Origin: Desulfovibrio sp. Marseille-P6017
GTDB lineage: Bacteria; Bacillota_A; Clostridia; Peptostreptococcales; Peptostreptococcaceae
Reading direction: 5' to 3'
Length of the DNA stretch: 64,000 nt
Assembly (NCBI GenBank): GCA_900604495.1
Contig: UWOR01000008.1
Coordinates: 85,266-149,265, forward strand
A program made the translations under genes and the position numbers. Below, in pieces: positions 61,365 to 64,000 of the stretch. The notes beneath the pieces were generated by a model. That model saw nothing but the letters and a program-made list of their open reading frames with translations, was not told where the DNA came from and ran no database searches. Position 1 is the first letter of the stretch, and the number at the start of each line of letters is the position of its first letter.

Positions 61365-62609
61365 TTATATAATTAAGTATTCATGTTCAAATATTTCATC
61401 ATTAATAGGCTTTGATAAATAATATCCTTGCCCAAACTTATATCCATTATTCACTAAAAATTCAAGTTGCTCTTTAGTTTCTATTCCTTCCGCAACTAAC
61501 TCTATATTACTTTTATTTGCTAAGTCCCATATAAATAATAAAATAGAATCAATTTTTTTATTTTCCCCAATTTTACTAATAATACTTTTATCAATTTTTA
61601 TAATATCTAAATCTATATTCATAGAAAATGATATATTTGAATGTCCAGATCCAAAGTCATCTAAAGATACTTTTATACCTAATCCTCGTATTATATCAAT
61701 TTTCTCATTTATTTCTTTTATGCTATAATCCACATACTCTCTTTCTGTTATTTCAAATTCTATGTAATTTAAATCTATATTATATTTTTTTATTATGGCT
61801 TTTAAAATCTCTATAAAATCTGGTCTCATTAATGTACTCTTTGATAGGTTTATTGACATAGGTACTATGTTATTTCCATATAAATTATTCCAATAATATA
61901 ATTTTTTTAAAACTTCTTTAATTGTATGATAATCTATTAGATAAACGAGATTTATATCTTCTAATATTTCTATAAACTTATCTGGGTATATAATACTACC
62001 ATCACCTTTATGCCATCGTATTAAAACTTCTGCGCCTATAATTTGATTGCTTTGTATATTAAATTTAGGCTGATATACAAATTTAAATTCATTTAATCGA
62101 ATACCTTTTTTTACTTTTTTATATAAATCAATTACATCTGTAGCATTAGATTCTTTGCTATATATCCTTTCTATATTTTTAATCAATAAGTTAGCTATAA
62201 GCTCAATGATGTACTTAACTGTATGTATTTTACAATCGAAGTCCATATATATATATCCATAGGATTCATTTAAAATATCAAATGGATATATTATAAAATT
62301 TTCTATACCTTGAGATATTATTAAATTATAATGATAATTATAATTTTCTTGTATATAAATTTCATCATAATATAAACTTATCTTTTTATCCTTTTCTAAG
62401 TTAAATAGTAAATCATTAATAATGTCTATATATTCCATTGAAAACTCTTTATTTTCATTTTCATCTTTTTTATTTCTTTCACATATATATATTCTTATAA
62501 ATGGCAATATCTTTTTTATCTCTTCTATTAAATTATCAATATCATTGAAATTGTTATCAAATATATTTAACAATACTTCTGAATATAAATTAAACTCTTT
62601 TCTGCTCAT
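61365..62609 (-). CDS. Cyclic-di-GMP phosphodiesterase (EAL domain)
   Basis: A 414-residue protein with a GAF-like N-terminal region (about 1-155) and an EAL domain (about 165-410). The EAL motif is EVLIRW; other catalytic residues are present (SINLS, FEITE, DDFGSG, IIKIDK, AEGIET, GQGYYLSKP), so it should be active and hydrolyse c-di-GMP to pGpG. It sits between two AgrA-like genes, with its own terminator. C-di-GMP controls motility and sporulation/toxin genes in related clostridia. Confidence 0.9.
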   Translation of the reverse strand: MSRKEFNLYSEVLLNIFDNNFNDIDNLIEEIKKILPFIRIYICERNKKDENENKEFSMEYIDIINDLLFNLEKDKKISLYYDEIYIQENYNYHYNLIISQGIENFIIYPFDILNESYGYIYMDFDCKIHTVKYIIELIANLLIKNIERIYSKESNATDVIDLYKKVKKGIRLNEFKFVYQPKFNIQSNQIIGAEVLIRWHKGDGSIIYPDKFIEILEDINLVYLIDYHTIKEVLKKLYYWNNLYGNNIVPMSINLSKSTLMRPDFIEILKAIIKKYNIDLNYIEFEITEREYVDYSIKEINEKIDIIRGLGIKVSLDDFGSGHSNISFSMNIDLDIIKIDKSIISKIGENKKIDSILLFIWDLANKSNIELVAEGIETKEQLEFLVNNGYKFGQGYYLSKPINDEIFEHEYLII

Positions 62610-62763
62610 ATGTTTCTCCTATTCATATATAATGTATTAATTAAACTTAGTAAGACTATTTATATCTTCATTTTTTAATAATTTATATTAAGTAACTGTT
62701 ATTTTTTAAAATTTGTATCTAAAGGTTTAATTTTTTAATCTAAATGTATAGTTTTACAAATAA

Positions 62764-62800
62764 AAAACATACGATTACTATGGTTATTATCGTATGTTTT
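62764..62800 (-). terminator. Terminator of the second AgrA-like gene
   Basis: 12-bp stem (62764-62775 with 62789-62800), 13-base loop, T-rich on the minus strand. Confidence 0.85.
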
Positions 62801-62826
62801 CATATTTTAGTTAAATTAATATTTTA

Positions 62827-63543
62827 TTATATTTCACATAAATAATTTATATAGCTATCATTGACCTCTTTATACTTGTTTCTACTTACAGGTATACTTA
62901 CTCCATTTTCTAATATAATAGTATTTTTTGATATTGACTTTACATATCTTAAATTTACTATATATGATCTATGACATCTTATAAATAAGTTATCTCTTAA
63001 GTCATCTTCTACTTCACTTATTGTTTTTCTTATGACTATCTCTTCTTTTATTGTATATATAGTTATATTAGGAGAAAACATTTCAAAATAATATATTTCA
63101 TCATAGTTTAATCTTATACAATTTTTAGAAGTCTTTATAATTATGAATTTTGATAATTTATTTGTATAGTTTAATTTTTCTAAAACTTTATCTAAACATA
63201 AATGTATATCATTTTGACCTATTGGTTTTAACAAATATTGCATTGCATTAACACTATATCCGTGTAAAGCATGTTCAAATATTCCTGTCGTAAATACAAT
63301 ATCAACTATTTTATTTTTTTCTCTAATTAAATTAGAAAGTTCTATTCCCGATATATACTTCATTTTTATATCCAAAAAAATTAAATCATATTTATCATAA
63401 TCTATCCATTCAAATAAAAAGGATTCTGCACTTCGATATTTATCAACTTTTACCTCTATATTCTTTTCCTTAGACCAATTTTCAATGTATTTATTTATTA
63501 TATTGAATTCTTCATTGTTGTCCTCACATATTGCTATGTTCAT
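62827..63543 (-). CDS. AgrA-like LytTR response regulator (second)
   Basis: A 238-residue paralog of the regulator at 60476: receiver Asp58 (LIFLDIK), YLLKPI and LytTR domain (LFIRCHRSYIVNLRYVKSI). The ATG at 63543 follows AGGAG; an upstream frame extension lacks a site. It is next to the partial kinase at the right edge, its likely partner. Confidence 0.9.
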   Translation of the reverse strand: MNIAICEDNNEEFNIINKYIENWSKEKNIEVKVDKYRSAESFLFEWIDYDKYDLIFLDIKMKYISGIELSNLIREKNKIVDIVFTTGIFEHALHGYSVNAMQYLLKPIGQNDIHLCLDKVLEKLNYTNKLSKFIIIKTSKNCIRLNYDEIYYFEMFSPNITIYTIKEEIVIRKTISEVEDDLRDNLFIRCHRSYIVNLRYVKSISKNTIILENGVSIPVSRNKYKEVNDSYINYLCEI

Positions 63544-63689
63544 AAGAAAATCTCCTATCCAAATATGTATCATTTAATATTAATAAATTCTATACATATC
63601 ATAATATAAGTTATACATTAATTAAATATATAATTTATTATATTCTTAGATATAAAAATAATTTAGATACTGTATTAATTTCGATTATT

Positions 63690-64000
63690 TTATTTATACT
63701 CTATTTTTATATAAGTAGAAAATACATTATCATCATAACTTCTATTGATGTATCCATTAAATTTCTTTACTATATTATCAATTTGAATTAAACCAAATCC
63801 ATGTCCATCTTCTTGTTTAGTAGTTTTAAATTTACCTCTTATCTTAATTAATTTTCCATCACAACTATTTTTAACTCTAAGAATTAATTTACTACCCTCT
63901 GATATTATTATTAAATCTATAAATTTATTTCCTTTAAATTTTTCACAACTTTCAATAGAATTATCCATTAAATTACCAATAATTGTACATATATCTAGGT
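63690..64000 (-). CDS. AgrC-like histidine kinase (partial, 5' part outside window)
   Basis: C-terminal ~100 residues of a GHKL ATPase domain: LDICTIIGNLMDNSIES, GHGFGLIQIDN and YINRSYDDN, closely matching the kinase at 59139. The frame continues to the right window edge, so the sensor half is not visible. The gene ends 147 bases before the second AgrA-like gene starts; the two are probably a pair. Confidence 0.85.
   Translation of the reverse strand, partial: LDICTIIGNLMDNSIESCEKFKGNKFIDLIIISEGSKLILRVKNSCDGKLIKIRGKFKTTKQEDGHGFGLIQIDNIVKKFNGYINRSYDDNVFSTYIKIEYK

Noticed and set aside
57354..64000. AgrD-like pheromone precursor in intergenic spaces
   Set aside because: Gaps were scanned for a short frame with ribosome site and an AgrD-like acidic tail; none convincing, and no AgrB is present.

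Overview
The window is strongly AT-rich, densely packed, low-GC Firmicute DNA. The gene content (ECF sigma V lysozyme-stress module, AgrA/AgrC-like regulators, PerR/AhpC, many PTS systems, a 7-alpha-hydroxysteroid dehydrogenase closest in remembered sequence to clostridial enzymes) points to a gut-type anaerobic Clostridia, most likely Peptostreptococcaceae. That placement is inference. No rRNA, tRNA, CRISPR array, transposase or prophage gene was seen. Most genes lie on the minus strand.

Region by region. 1-2.6 kb: 5' part of an iron/siderophore-type binding lipoprotein, then a YfcC-family transporter behind a lysine riboswitch with its own terminator. 2.6-14.8 kb: two beta-glucoside PTS/GH1 loci, the second headed by a LicT antiterminator with RNA target and terminator. 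Between them lie an orphan NuoE-like [2Fe-2S] protein and a complete sigV-rsiV-pdaV lysozyme-resistance operon. 15-16.2 kb: glutathione peroxidase and OhrR with a perfect operator. 16.2-24.2 kb: two RpiR regulators, an MFS transporter, and a split maltose/alpha-glucoside system (GH4, EIIA, EIIBC). Its two promoters carry the same 71-bp module immediately upstream of the -35 box. 24-29 kb: a rhodanese lipoprotein and a tight operon of helical-repeat protein, MoxR ATPase and VWA/metallopeptidase. 29-35 kb: YbhN- and EcsC-type proteins, AhpC, a TrxR-glutaredoxin fusion, 7-alpha-HSDH and PerR, several with Fur/PerR-type 7-1-7 boxes. 35-41.3 kb: a Fur-box operon combining a peptidase-M14/AstE-like deacylase with a NikA/CntA/Opp-type ABC importer.

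41-54 kb holds a histidine kinase, AroD, CarD, a cold-shock protein, a frameshifted asparaginase, a metallophosphoesterase, a bacterial Staygreen homolog, a frameshifted PAS/GAF histidine kinase, an almost pure poly-asparagine microprotein and an amidohydrolase. 54-64 kb is a signalling block. It contains a broken propeller-type hybrid sensor, a degraded AgrC-like kinase, two AgrA-like LytTR regulators, one intact AgrC-like kinase and part of another, and an EAL phosphodiesterase. No agrB or agrD gene was seen.

Several broken genes (asparaginase, two kinases) differ from an open frame by one base in a homopolymer, so base-calling error must be excluded before calling them pseudogenes. One kinase also has a true-looking Gln-to-stop change, and the AgrC paralog is clearly decayed.
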